A stretch of DNA of 64,000 nucleotides from Bacteroidota bacterium. Its GTDB lineage: Bacteria; Bacteroidota; Bacteroidia; Bacteroidales; Lentimicrobiaceae. Location: assembly GCA_009773455.1 (NCBI GenBank), contig WSXU01000007.1, forward strand, positions 1 to 64,000, written 5' to 3'. The notes below the pieces were generated by a model. That model was not told the DNA's origin. It was given only the letters and a program-made list of their open reading frames with translations, and made no database searches. A program made the translations under genes and the position numbers. Positions 8,702-17,257 of the stretch are shown piece by piece (the first letter of the stretch is position 1; every line of letters starts with the position of its first letter).

Positions 8702-11700
8702 ATGAAAAATTCAAATTTAGATTATAGCCTAGCAACTATCATAGATCTCTTACTTTTTGAATTCAATAGAAAATACTACCGCTACTCCATTTTTATAGTT
8801 TTAGTATTTTTACTAGTTCTTTTTTTATATCCTGTACTCTGTAATATCTATCTGACGGGAATTGAGAATAAATTAATTATAGTAAAAAGCCTTTGGGGAA
8901 TTTTTGGTGTTCTTGCTTGGTTTATCCTGATTGCATTCTCGAAAAACAAGATATTAATAAAAATCGCAGTATTAGATGTCCTTAATTATGATTCTGCGAA
9001 TAAGTCAATTCAAGTCCAATTGTTACGAACATTCTTAGTATTTCTATCATTCATTCTTTATTCTATAATTAGTATTTTACCTTCCATTCTAATACAGACA
9101 AAAAGAAATGGTCTGAACAATTCAATATTATATGCCATACCGGAAGTTTCAGGCATTTACCTGGTACTTATTCTTCTTACCTTGATCATTTGTTATTCAG
9201 TGTTTCTTTTACCAAGTTCTATTTCGGAAAAGGTAAAGAGTCACAACAACCAGGCGGAAACCGTAAAATACCCGTACATATATTGGTTTTATTTTTTTCT
9301 TCACAAATTAACTGCAAGTCCGGTACTAACCTACTTGCTATTTCCCTTATTTATTGTTAGTAGTTTGACTATCATTCTTTTCCCTTTTGCCGCTGAAAAA
9401 ACAGGGCAGGAACTGCACAATAATTTATTTGATGTTTCGAATTTTTCATTACTAGTTACGATTCTTGGTGTTTGGATAACAACAGTAATTGTAATTATCA
9501 ACGACTTGCTTAAAGATTATTTTAGAATTTATAAATGCTTTGAAGAATATACCACTTTTCAGCTTCATAATAACATCAATAACAATGGAAATTTCAGATT
9601 AGTGATAATTGGATTCGGTAACCTTTCAAGAATTATTAGTGGTCTAGTTCTTCCGATTCTTTTTGATAAAAGAAAATTCGATTTTCATAAGCCGTATAGA
9701 AGAGTTGAGGTAATTATAGATAAAAACTTAAAGTTACGAGTAGTTCCTAAAAGTTTACTAGTGATTGAAAAGGATAGGGCGCTTTTTGAAGAGGTAAGAA
9801 TAGACGAAATGAGTGGATTCACTTATGGGTTTTTAAATGGAGGTGATGCAATTTCTATTGAAGATGATAAAATATCTATTCCGAATTCTACCGCTTTATT
9901 GGGCGTGTGTGGAATAGGTTCTAACATGTCATTATTGCATGAAATAGGAATTGAAAATGCTGGCCTGATTTTGAATACTTCTTCGGATTTGGATATGGGT
10001 TTTAAATTGAAGAAAATCATCGATAATTTATCGACCCGAACAATAAATTACAAACCTATATTGATTTCAACTGTTGAGGATAGCACTTCGTATTCCTTCC
10101 TTGAAAGTGCAAGTAATACTCCAATTTATCCTGTTCATACAGGCAGGATTGAAGGATCTGCATTAGGTAACAGACTTTTCATGTTTTACAATAAAAGCCT
10201 AATTGATAAGTATCAATTAAAGAAGACCTTCATCGCTGGGAATGGTAAATCAATCTATTACATTATTGAAACCTTTAGGCGAAATTTAAAGATTTTTGAA
10301 ACACAAGATTTAGTTGATAAAATTTTAAAAGATGTTTTTTATATTGTCACCATTGACAAATCAATATTGCAAGAATGTTATTATGACAATAGTACAGAAT
10401 ACAAGATTTGGAAAATCGCTTTTCATGATGGACAAACAGTAGATCTTAAGGTTATTGACCTGGATCCGGTGAAGTTCAGTAGCATTATAAAAGTTTGGAA
10501 TTTGGCGAATAAAATGGTTCGAGAGGAATTGAATGCTAAAAAAATGAAGGGAAATTTTGACTCACTGTTTGTCGTATCAACCCAAAACTCTTATGACACA
10601 CTAAGAATAGCCGAGCATGTTAAACAGATTTCAAGTCAAAACATTAATATGGATATTTCAATCTTAATAAGTGTTGCATATGAAATTAAAGATGAAATAG
10701 AAAAAATTATCAAGGATTTACCAAGTATCAATGTCCAAAACGTGAAAAATGGATTCCCTTTTGAAATTAAAGACTTGATAATTAAAAAGAATGCGATAAT
10801 CGGAAGTCAGATTGTTGCAATGGCCGGATTAACTGATCGCTATAATAAAAATGTTCAACCTAAAAGTGAGGCATTAAGCAGTGAAATCATTTATTGCTGT
10901 GAATCTGCACCATATTCTTACTTGAAAGCCCTTATACAAACATCAAATTTATCGATGTGCGAATCAATACCCAATTCTGATATTGTACCTTCACTCTATT
11001 ACAATTATTCATTCCCAATATTAACGCCAAATAAAAAGTACGAAGATACATTTATACTTAGAGTCGACTCTTTTTTAATAAATAATCAAAAATTTGACAA
11101 CACACAAAGCATAAAATCATATTATATTAATAGCTCCGATGAGGTTGAAAAGAATATTCAAAAAATATTAGAAAGAAAGGTTCCAATTGCGGCATGTGAG
11201 AATTGTGGGCACTTTAATCAAAGATGTCCAATCAGTTACAATCATACAATTGATAAGAAAAGGATCGGAAATGTTCCTGAAACTATTGCACAAGGAACGG
11301 ATCGTCTAACTACTTTAGCTACAATTAAAATATGGGCTAATAATGAATCTGTTCCAGGGGCTCTCGCTGTATGTCTTGCTGATTTCTTAATGATTGGGGA
11401 CAAAATTGATTTGAGAAATAACCTTGATGAAAAATTGATTAATATTATCTATGAGTATTGTAGTTTATGTCCTGTTACAAATAGAACCATTGTAAGACTC
11501 TATACAGTCCTATCGGATAAAGACGAAGCTACAATTCAAAAAATAAAACACTTGTTATCTGAAAGAAATATTATCGCAATAAAAATAAAGCCGGCTAACG
11601 ATATTAAAGAAAAAGAAAGTACAAATTCCTGGAATCAATATTCTGAAGGATTATTAAAGTATCTGAATTCTTTTGGAGCTAAAGAAAATTCAATGCATCA

Positions 11701-11803
11701 TTATGAAAAAGTAACACAAGAGCCCCATAATGTGATCATTATAGCAAAGAAAGGCACTCTTGATGATCAAGACAAAATGAAGTATATTGATGAATTGCTT
11801 TAA
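8702..11803 (+). CDS. Large membrane protein with tandem RCK/TrkA-N-like Rossmann regions and a cysteine cluster
   Basis: A 1033-residue protein I cannot place in a named family. The N-terminal 270 residues contain about six hydrophobic segments (near 25-48, 62-82, 106-130, 148-172, 200-232 and 247-267). A cytoplasmic part follows. LVIIGFGNLSR (300-310) has a GxG Rossmann start, with a matching LLGVCGIGSN near 396-405. TFIAGNGKSIYYI at 509-521 and LFVVSTQNSYDTLRIAEHV near 622 look like further Rossmann or RCK strands. This layout recalls ligand-gated K+ channel/Castor-Pollux-type proteins, but I see no TVGYG-type selectivity filter. CxxCx6C at 832-842 and CxxC at 920-923 could bind metal. The gene is AT-rich, faces a SIR2-NTPase gene, and is monocistronic. 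Start: ATG in an AT-rich leader without clear SD. A conflict-related sensor or channel is inference. Confidence 0.7.
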   Translation: MKNSNLDYSLATIIDLLLFEFNRKYYRYSIFIVLVFLLVLFLYPVLCNIYLTGIENKLIIVKSLWGIFGVLAWFILIAFSKNKILIKIAVLDVLNYDSANKSIQVQLLRTFLVFLSFILYSIISILPSILIQTKRNGLNNSILYAIPEVSGIYLVLILLTLIICYSVFLLPSSISEKVKSHNNQAETVKYPYIYWFYFFLHKLTASPVLTYLLFPLFIVSSLTIILFPFAAEKTGQELHNNLFDVSNFSLLVTILGVWITTVIVIINDLLKDYFRIYKCFEEYTTFQLHNNINNNGNFRLVIIGFGNLSRIISGLVLPILFDKRKFDFHKPYRRVEVIIDKNLKLRVVPKSLLVIEKDRALFEEVRIDEMSGFTYGFLNGGDAISIEDDKISIPNSTALLGVCGIGSNMSLLHEIGIENAGLILNTSSDLDMGFKLKKIIDNLSTRTINYKPILISTVEDSTSYSFLESASNTPIYPVHTGRIEGSALGNRLFMFYNKSLIDKYQLKKTFIAGNGKSIYYIIETFRRNLKIFETQDLVDKILKDVFYIVTIDKSILQECYYDNSTEYKIWKIAFHDGQTVDLKVIDLDPVKFSSIIKVWNLANKMVREELNAKKMKGNFDSLFVVSTQNSYDTLRIAEHVKQISSQNINMDISILISVAYEIKDEIEKIIKDLPSINVQNVKNGFPFEIKDLIIKKNAIIGSQIVAMAGLTDRYNKNVQPKSEALSSEIIYCCESAPYSYLKALIQTSNLSMCESIPNSDIVPSLYYNYSFPILTPNKKYEDTFILRVDSFLINNQKFDNTQSIKSYYINSSDEVEKNIQKILERKVPIAACENCGHFNQRCPISYNHTIDKKRIGNVPETIAQGTDRLTTLATIKIWANNESVPGALAVCLADFLMIGDKIDLRNNLDEKLINIIYEYCSLCPVTNRTIVRLYTVLSDKDEATIQKIKHLLSERNIIAIKIKPANDIKEKESTNSWNQYSEGLLKYLNSFGAKENSMHHYEKVTQEPHNVIIIAKKGTLDDQDKMKYIDELL

Positions 11804-11993
11804 CTTTTTTCAAGACTTTTTAGCTTGCAAGTTATGCTGAAAACTATACAGCTATAATTTTATATCTACTAATACAATCTCTAAATCATTTTTCCCAAGA
11901 TTAATTATTAATGGCAATTAATAATAATAAGTGAGAGATAATTAGCATTAATTAACTCTGCTCTAGCAAATAGAGAGGGTGAACAACTTACGA
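11804..11993. other. Convergent intergenic region
   Basis: AT-rich spacer between two convergent genes. TTAATTATTAATGGCAATTAATAATAAT near 11900-11930 is a weak AT inverted repeat that might end transcription from either side. Support is thin. Confidence 0.3.
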
Positions 11994-14309
11994 TCAAAGA
12001 ATTTTCTCAATTTCTTTTAAGAGTCGTCTTGCACGAATATCATATTTTCTCTCCACCCCAATTTCTCTAAGCCAAGTTTTTGATAGTTCAAGATATTCTT
12101 GAGCTGTTGAATCAGTGAATCGTGTATAATATTCTATCGCTTGTTCGGCAAACGTTATTGCATGATACGTTTTTCTTTGATCATCTAAATAGCAACTTTT
12201 TAATATCTGCATACTTCTATCAAGAATACTCCTAACATCAGTTTCTGAACTTGTAGAATTTATATTTGCTTTAAATAATATAATCGCATGCGTATTTTCA
12301 ATTGAGAAGAATCTCTTTTTACTTATTTGTAATGCAAGGTCAATTTTTATTGCAGCCTCTTGGTACTTTTTCATTCTTAATAAATAAAGAGCCGCTTGTT
12401 GTAAAATAAATGGAGTCCTATCCCGAACAAAAACAGAATCATAAAATTCAAGACCCTCTTCCCATTTTGGGAAAGCTTTTACTGCATAAAAACTATCATA
12501 GGCAAATCTTTTAAATACGTGATAATTTGGAATTACGTGTTGAGGTACGTTCATATGAAACTTTTCATAAACAACACCAAAATCAGCATTACTCGCTTGT
12601 GAAATGATAGTTTCGGCTAAAATTTGTGATCTGGGTTGATAATAATCCTGATCCTGTTCTTCGTCAACTATATTACCAACTACTTCATTAACCAGACCTC
12701 TCAATGATTCAAGGAGTTCCAATACTTCGTCATAAGAATCAACATCTTCAAAAAGATATGAATTCGCAACCTCAAAAGAAACTGGCGTCCTACATGCATG
12801 CATATAACATGAAAGAATTAGCATCTCAGACAATATAGGATCCTTTTCCTTCAAATCTTTAATAACAGGCTTATACCTATTTGTAATTTCAGTTCGATTA
12901 ATATTATAATTAACAATTTCGAAAACACTTGGAATGTCAGAAGGTATATTTTGAGTTGTCATTGGGGTTTTCCGCAATGTTTGTGGTATTTTATCATAAA
13001 TACCCTGAATATCTTGAGGAACTAAGTCTGTTGCGTCATAAAACTCAAAAAGATTTTTGGGTAACTTATGTACATTTATATCAACATTATAATATCTGTC
13101 AAATCCAACAAGTTTTATGAATTTGTTACAAGCTAAATTTACAAATGCATCTATATCATTTGTGAAATTATCAACAAAAACTACTGTAGGCGATTTAATT
13201 TCGTTTTTAATAATATTTGTTTTGTTAAGAGTAAGTATTTTATTAAAAACAAAGGCACGACGATATGAACTTATATGCTTTGCAATTTGAAGCAAAAGTG
13301 TTGATTTACCTGAGGCTGGAATTCCTGTGATTACAATGTTTTTTTGTTTCTCAATTAGATTAACAATAATATCATGATGTGATACTTTATAAATCCTGTT
13401 TGATATTATATCAGACCAAATGGGACTAGCTCCCAAGAAAAATTCGTCGATACTTCTTATGCTAATATTCTTTGTTCCTTTGGGAACGCAAGCATCCGGA
13501 TAAAGTTCTTCAAGTGAATCCTTTGATTTATCTTTAGTTTGGTTTGATGAAATTTCAATAGTGCCAAAATATTCAAGAAGTTCTTGTATGTCAGCAATTA
13601 TTATTTTAAAACCTAATGCTCTAAAATATGCCTCCGATCCAGGATCTGATTTCAGTAATACTATCCATTTGTTTTTTTGGTTCACAATAAATTTCGAATC
13701 TCCAAATAATGCTTGAACAGCACCAACATCACTCAAACTATAACCAATAAATAATGATGGAATTTGATTAGCTGAGATACTTAGATTCGCCCAGCCATTA
13801 CGTTGTGAACTAAATGAGGATGAAACATCCTGCATGTTAAATAAAAATCTACTTCCTTCTACTTCGATACTACCATGCAGTGGAATATAGTCAATACAAT
13901 TAGAATCTTGATAACCTAAACCATTAAGAAAAATATTATTTAAGTATTTTTTTGAGACGGAATCAAATACTTTACTGAGTAAATTATCAATATTTGTTGT
14001 GAATATTCTCGGGCAGTTTATTTCAACTATGTTTTTATAAAAATCCGGAAATTCTTTTACATTAAATCTATTTAACAAAAATTTTCTAAGTCCTTCACTG
14101 TCATAAGAATCTATTATTGTGCATACTTTTGTTAAGTCATCAAGATTGTACGAGTTGAATTTAGTTGCAAGCTCATTACAAAGAGTATTGCTTGTTGGTA
14201 GATCAACACCACCACTATCCTTAGCAAAAATTGAGAAGCCTGAGCCCAAGAAAAGATTTACTCCTTCTCGCAAAGTTCGCTCAAAAAGTTCCTTAAGTTC
14301 AATGTTCAT
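11994..14309 (-). CDS. SIR2-like NADase fused to STAND-type P-loop NTPase with helical repeats
   Basis: A 771-residue predicted defence protein. Residues 1-250 are a SIR2-family domain: LFLGSGFS (19-26) for the NAD-binding glycine loop, TTNID (104-108), PLHGS with the catalytic-type His (143-147), and FIGYSLSD (187-194). An NTPase follows, with Walker A GIPASGKST (329-337) and Walker B VVFVD (376-380). The C-terminal 300 residues are helical and TPR-like. SIR2 domains in such fusions (Avs5-like and related SIR2-STAND proteins) are known to deplete NAD+ after phage sensing, causing abortive infection. The C-terminus is the likely sensor. No membrane segment or signal peptide. AT-rich, like its neighbours. 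The spacing to the S-4TM gene (14571, same strand, 261 bases) leaves it open whether they work together. Exact subfamily not resolved. Confidence 0.88.
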   Translation of the reverse strand: MNIELKELFERTLREGVNLFLGSGFSIFAKDSGGVDLPTSNTLCNELATKFNSYNLDDLTKVCTIIDSYDSEGLRKFLLNRFNVKEFPDFYKNIVEINCPRIFTTNIDNLLSKVFDSVSKKYLNNIFLNGLGYQDSNCIDYIPLHGSIEVEGSRFLFNMQDVSSSFSSQRNGWANLSISANQIPSLFIGYSLSDVGAVQALFGDSKFIVNQKNKWIVLLKSDPGSEAYFRALGFKIIIADIQELLEYFGTIEISSNQTKDKSKDSLEELYPDACVPKGTKNISIRSIDEFFLGASPIWSDIISNRIYKVSHHDIIVNLIEKQKNIVITGIPASGKSTLLLQIAKHISSYRRAFVFNKILTLNKTNIIKNEIKSPTVVFVDNFTNDIDAFVNLACNKFIKLVGFDRYYNVDINVHKLPKNLFEFYDATDLVPQDIQGIYDKIPQTLRKTPMTTQNIPSDIPSVFEIVNYNINRTEITNRYKPVIKDLKEKDPILSEMLILSCYMHACRTPVSFEVANSYLFEDVDSYDEVLELLESLRGLVNEVVGNIVDEEQDQDYYQPRSQILAETIISQASNADFGVVYEKFHMNVPQHVIPNYHVFKRFAYDSFYAVKAFPKWEEGLEFYDSVFVRDRTPFILQQAALYLLRMKKYQEAAIKIDLALQISKKRFFSIENTHAIILFKANINSTSSETDVRSILDRSMQILKSCYLDDQRKTYHAITFAEQAIEYYTRFTDSTAQEYLELSKTWLREIGVERKYDIRARRLLKEIEKIL

Positions 14310-14570
14310 ATGAATTTTTCTAAACGATGATAAAATTGTTTCTAAATGGATTCACTAAAGTAATCAAAATATAATATTACTGACATTAGATATTTAAAAT
14401 TATTTGATTTAAAAAAATAATAGTTCTCCTACGCTTTTTCAAGATTTACTTTATAATTTAGTAGATACTCATTTCTTTAAGAATCGGGATTTTTAGATAC
14501 GGTATAATTAAATATTCATATTGTTTTCTGATTTACGATGTTTCAACTATTCATTATATACTGGCGACTT
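14310..14570. other. AT-rich spacer upstream of the SIR2 gene
   Basis: No gene, repeat or terminator is evident. It probably holds the SIR2 gene promoter on the minus strand. Confidence 0.4.
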
Positions 14571-15431
14571 TCATGAGTATTTTTTATTAATTGACTGCAA
14601 ATAATCCTCTGCTATTGCATTCATCCGTTTCTGATACCATCCAAAGAAAAAGTCGGGAACTTTTGCAGATTCTTGTCTTGTAGAATAAATTTCGTCTTGT
14701 ATGTCTCTTAATTCATTTATACTAATATGAGGTTTGTGCCGAATTATTTCATCCAAATGACTTGAGATTGTTTTTCTTTTATTTATAGTTGAAGTGTGTC
14801 CAAATATAAGTGTTATGAAGTGGGAATAAAAAGATAGAATAGAAAAGTAAATTGAAAATATTGTTTTACTATCGGTATTTATAGAAATAAGGAAAATCCA
14901 AAGAGCTATGGTGTATAAAATTAAAAGAACCGTTAACCATTTGCGAAATTCAATTCTCAATTCAATGTCCCATCTCGTATTTGTATGCTGCAGAATTGCT
15001 ATTGAAATCTTCTTAGGTATAGATTCTAAAAGGATTGGTGAGTACCAATCTCTAATCTCTTTCCCTTTATATTGTAAAGAAAACTTAGAAACTTCTGCAT
15101 AGTCTGCTTTCTTTAATGTGGATTTCCATGGTAAATCAAAAAGTGCTGTGTCGAATTCCTCCTTTAATATTGCACCCATTGTTGTATTCCCTTTAAAACT
15201 ATTTGTAAAAATTAGAACTACTACGGTAAGAAGAAAAGAACAACCAAATAAGGTAAGTTTTACTCCGTCATTACAAATTATTATATAGGAAAAAGGATAA
15301 GCAATAGCAAGAAACATTAGAAAATATGTTATGCTTATTTCACCACGTTTTGCTTTAGAATACGCTACTATAGATGCCTTAAGTAATTTAATGAGTTCTG
15401 GGTCGTTTTGTTTACTAAGTATTGGATTCAT
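14571..15431 (-). CDS. S-4TM family putative pore-forming effector
   Basis: A 286-residue protein with two pairs of membrane helices, near 32-52, 58-78, 165-185 and 189-211. Between the pairs are blocks that recall the S-4TM family: EEFDTALFDLPW (91-102), RDWYSP (127-132) and LQHTNTRWDIELR (147-159). This family was described computationally as an effector in nucleotide-second-messenger conflict systems (SMODS/CBASS type), where it is predicted to permeabilise the membrane. No intact nucleotidyltransferase is adjacent. Instead, decayed coding sequence ends 9 bases upstream (see 15441-15660). AGGAAG immediately precedes the ATG and is one of the few strong ribosome sites in the window. The assignment is from motif memory and has not been checked by a profile search. 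Confidence 0.8.
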   Translation of the reverse strand: MNPILSKQNDPELIKLLKASIVAYSKAKRGEISITYFLMFLAIAYPFSYIIICNDGVKLTLFGCSFLLTVVVLIFTNSFKGNTTMGAILKEEFDTALFDLPWKSTLKKADYAEVSKFSLQYKGKEIRDWYSPILLESIPKKISIAILQHTNTRWDIELRIEFRKWLTVLLILYTIALWIFLISINTDSKTIFSIYFSILSFYSHFITLIFGHTSTINKRKTISSHLDEIIRHKPHISINELRDIQDEIYSTRQESAKVPDFFFGWYQKRMNAIAEDYLQSINKKYS

Positions 15432-15437
15432 CTTCCT
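15432..15437 (-). promoter_or_regulatory. Strong ribosome binding site for the S-4TM gene
   Basis: On the minus strand the sequence GACAGGAAG directly abuts ATG. It falls just after the stop codon of the upstream decayed frame, a spacing expected of translationally coupled operon partners. Confidence 0.5.
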
Positions 15438-15440
15438 GTC

Positions 15441-15660
15441 TCAAATTTCAGCTTGGATAAATATTCTCGTAACGATTTTTTGTAATTCAAAAGGATTGTC
15501 TGGAGCATCTACGGATTTATCTTCAGGTGCTTTTACAATTCATACTTCCATAATTGGTGCAAATCATTTTAACTCACGAGGGTCTGAGAAAATTCTAATA
15601 CGCTTGCCTTGAGAAAAAATAAAATAAAATTGTTTCACCTCATATGCTTTTTCAGATTTC
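15441..15660 (-). pseudogene. Degraded 3' end of a gene formerly upstream of the S-4TM effector
   Basis: Read on the minus strand in the frame ending at the TGA of 15441-15443, about 72 codons look like protein. Examples are QGKRIRIFSDPRELK, FAPIMEV and APEDKSVDAPDNPFELQKIV. Two in-frame TGA codons interrupt them, at 15564-15566 and 15540-15542. Further upstream (to about 15900) short coding-like pieces continue but change frame and meet more stops. The terminal codon lies 9 bases before the S-4TM start, as in an operon. In known S-4TM loci the upstream partner is often a CD-NTase (SMODS nucleotidyltransferase), so a dead CD-NTase is one hypothesis. I do not see enough to identify it. Confidence 0.5.
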
Positions 15661-15999
15661 AAATATCAAAGTTGTATTCAAAAGTAATTTTAACTGCTTT
15701 AAAACATGAACAATAACAGTAGAAATGAATTTGTTTTCACGGAAATACTACTTACCACCAATTTGTAAAATTTCCAAACCCAAGATTTCTATACTTTTAG
15801 CACCCCAAAAGACAAATTATTATTTATTGGTTACTTGGCATTGGGAATATTTATTGACTAACAATTTCAATTTCAGCTCAAATGTAATGAGTATTTCTTA
15901 TTTACCAAACATTGGAATCTATTCAACATGCTAAATACTCAAATTTGCGTATTTAATAAAAAGGCATAATTAGATTTATTTGTAATATTGTCCCTTATT
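15661..15999. other. AT-rich interval with scattered decayed coding pieces
   Basis: No intact gene. On the minus strand, fragments such as FISTVIVHVLKQLKLLL read like protein but are broken by stops and frame changes, which fits continuing decay of the gene ending at 15441. Confidence 0.35.
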
Positions 16000-16004
16000 C
16001 TAAT

Positions 16005-16133
16005 GTGGAACACCCTCGCATAGTAATGCAGAGCATCCTCGCATAGTAATGCAGAGCATCCTCGCATAGTAATGCAGAGCATCCTTGCATAGTAATGCGG
16101 AGCACCCTCGCATAGTAATGCGCATTGACTCCT
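16005..16133. repeat. Five-copy 23-bp tandem repeat
   Basis: The unit GCATAGTAATGC followed by AGAGCATCCTC begins at 16018, 16041, 16064, 16087 and 16110. The last two copies carry single-base changes. Each unit contains the small inverted repeat GCAT-AGTA-ATGC. There is no spacer between copies, so this is a minisatellite and not a CRISPR array. It lies at the right border of the AT-rich island. Confidence 0.9.
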
Positions 16134-16176
16134 TATAATTAAGTATAGAAAAATCAGAATAAGTTATCGGAATGCC

Positions 16177-16220
16177 AATAAAAAACCCGCTTATCTCTTT
16201 TTTCAGTCTAAACGGGTTTA
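16177..16220 (-). terminator. Intrinsic terminator of the HU-like gene
   Basis: On the minus strand, AAACCCG (from 16219) pairs with CGGGTTT (to 16183), then a T-run continues to about 16180. The hairpin starts about 20 bases after the stop codon of the HU-like gene at 16240. Confidence 0.75.
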
Positions 16221-16239
16221 GCTTATTCACGAAATCAGA

Positions 16240-16977
16240 CTAAGCTACATTCAAAATGTAATCAAAGAGAAAGGTTCTGGCTTCTTTTAATTTACTTATT
16301 GAAGTAGAAAACTGTGTTGTCAGGCTGATTTTATAATCCCCTGCTGGAAGGTTGGCCGGTACCACGAAGGAGATGTGTGAAGGATCGTTTGTAAGTATTG
16401 AATTCATGGGTATCTGAATAACTTCACCGTTTGCCTGACTAATAAGTGAAATTCCAACACCATTTGCTTCTCCCTCAATCCTCATCTTACTGCCAGTAAG
16501 GTTAACTCCTCCTCCTGGTGTTAGTCGTTTGTTTTCTTCTCCGGAGGTCACATCAATCAACGAATTGATTGCCAGACCTGAAGCAGACAAACCACGTACT
16601 TCAACCGAGGTAGCCCGAACAGAGTTTCGTAGTTCGGCAACCGGTGTTACATTTACATTCAAAGCATGAATATTCGGATCCCAGCGGGCATTGTCACCGA
16701 TAAATACGCCGTTGACCGTAAGGTTAAAATAGCCCAGCCCGAAACGAACCGAGGCGCCGTTGGCAATCTGCTCGATGGCCAGTTGTTTCAACATTTCGAG
16801 CGAGGCCTTCAGGGTAGTGGCACTCAGATCGGTGCGCCGCGATACCGCGATGTTCACAAGATCATCTTCGTTGAGGGAGCGGGTAGTGACAACCCTTCCG
16901 AAGCGATCGTCTTTTCTTTCTGTAAGAACCAGATCCTGTAGTTCTACAATGACACTGCTTTTTTCATTTGTTGCCAT
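16240..16977 (-). CDS. HU/IHF-like DNA-binding protein with Ig-like DUF4469 C-terminus
   Basis: A 245-residue protein typical of Bacteroidota. Residues about 8-115 fit the IHF-like-2 domain of the HU family: LVNIAVSRRTDLSATTLKASLEMLKQLAIEQIANG, then VRFGLGYFNLTVNGVF. A linker is followed by a DUF4469 beta-sandwich (about 130-235): LTPGGGVNLTGSKMRIEG, then FVVPANLPAGDYKISLTTQFS. It is expected to bind DNA, but no specific role is known. The start at 16977 places VIVELQDLVLTERKDD at the N-terminus as in relatives. A clear terminator follows. It lies at the end of a minus-strand run with two membrane proteins. Confidence 0.85.
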   Translation of the reverse strand: MATNEKSSVIVELQDLVLTERKDDRFGRVVTTRSLNEDDLVNIAVSRRTDLSATTLKASLEMLKQLAIEQIANGASVRFGLGYFNLTVNGVFIGDNARWDPNIHALNVNVTPVAELRNSVRATSVEVRGLSASGLAINSLIDVTSGEENKRLTPGGGVNLTGSKMRIEGEANGVGISLISQANGEVIQIPMNSILTNDPSHISFVVPANLPAGDYKISLTTQFSTSISKLKEARTFLFDYILNVA

Positions 16978-17257
16978 AATACTTGATTTTGATGGTTAAT
17001 AATTGATTGAATCTGACACTATGGTCATTTTATCGTATAAAGACTTTAAATAGATTTATTCTTACAACCTTTAGCCTGGTTATTGAAATTACTAAGTATC
17101 TCTTATTGATTCAGCCAGGTCTTCCAATGAGGCCCTGAAGTTGATTGATGTATAAGTGCCCAAGTTTAATTATCCAGCGTATTGGTTTGTATTATAAGTG
17201 CATTCCGAATTTGATTGTTTTCTGCCTTCATCGGCTTAATAGAATCATATTTTACTG
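16978..17257. other. Intergenic region with a sequence shared upstream of the next gene
   Basis: No gene. A block at about 17148-17189 (ATGTATAAGTG...GTTTAATTATC) resembles one at 18469-18510. Both lie about 170-185 bases upstream of minus-strand start codons (16977 and 18286), and both are preceded by CTGAAG. Confidence 0.5.

Noticed and set aside
15331-15612. 93-residue plus-strand ORF
   Set aside because: It overlaps the S-4TM gene start and the decayed frame on the opposite strand, which explain the sequence better.
16005-16133. CRISPR array
   Set aside because: The 23-bp repeats are contiguous with no unique spacers, and no cas gene is present.
16000-16230. 76-residue minus-strand ORF
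   Set aside because: Most of it is the 23-bp repeat read through, and the HU-like gene terminator lies inside it.
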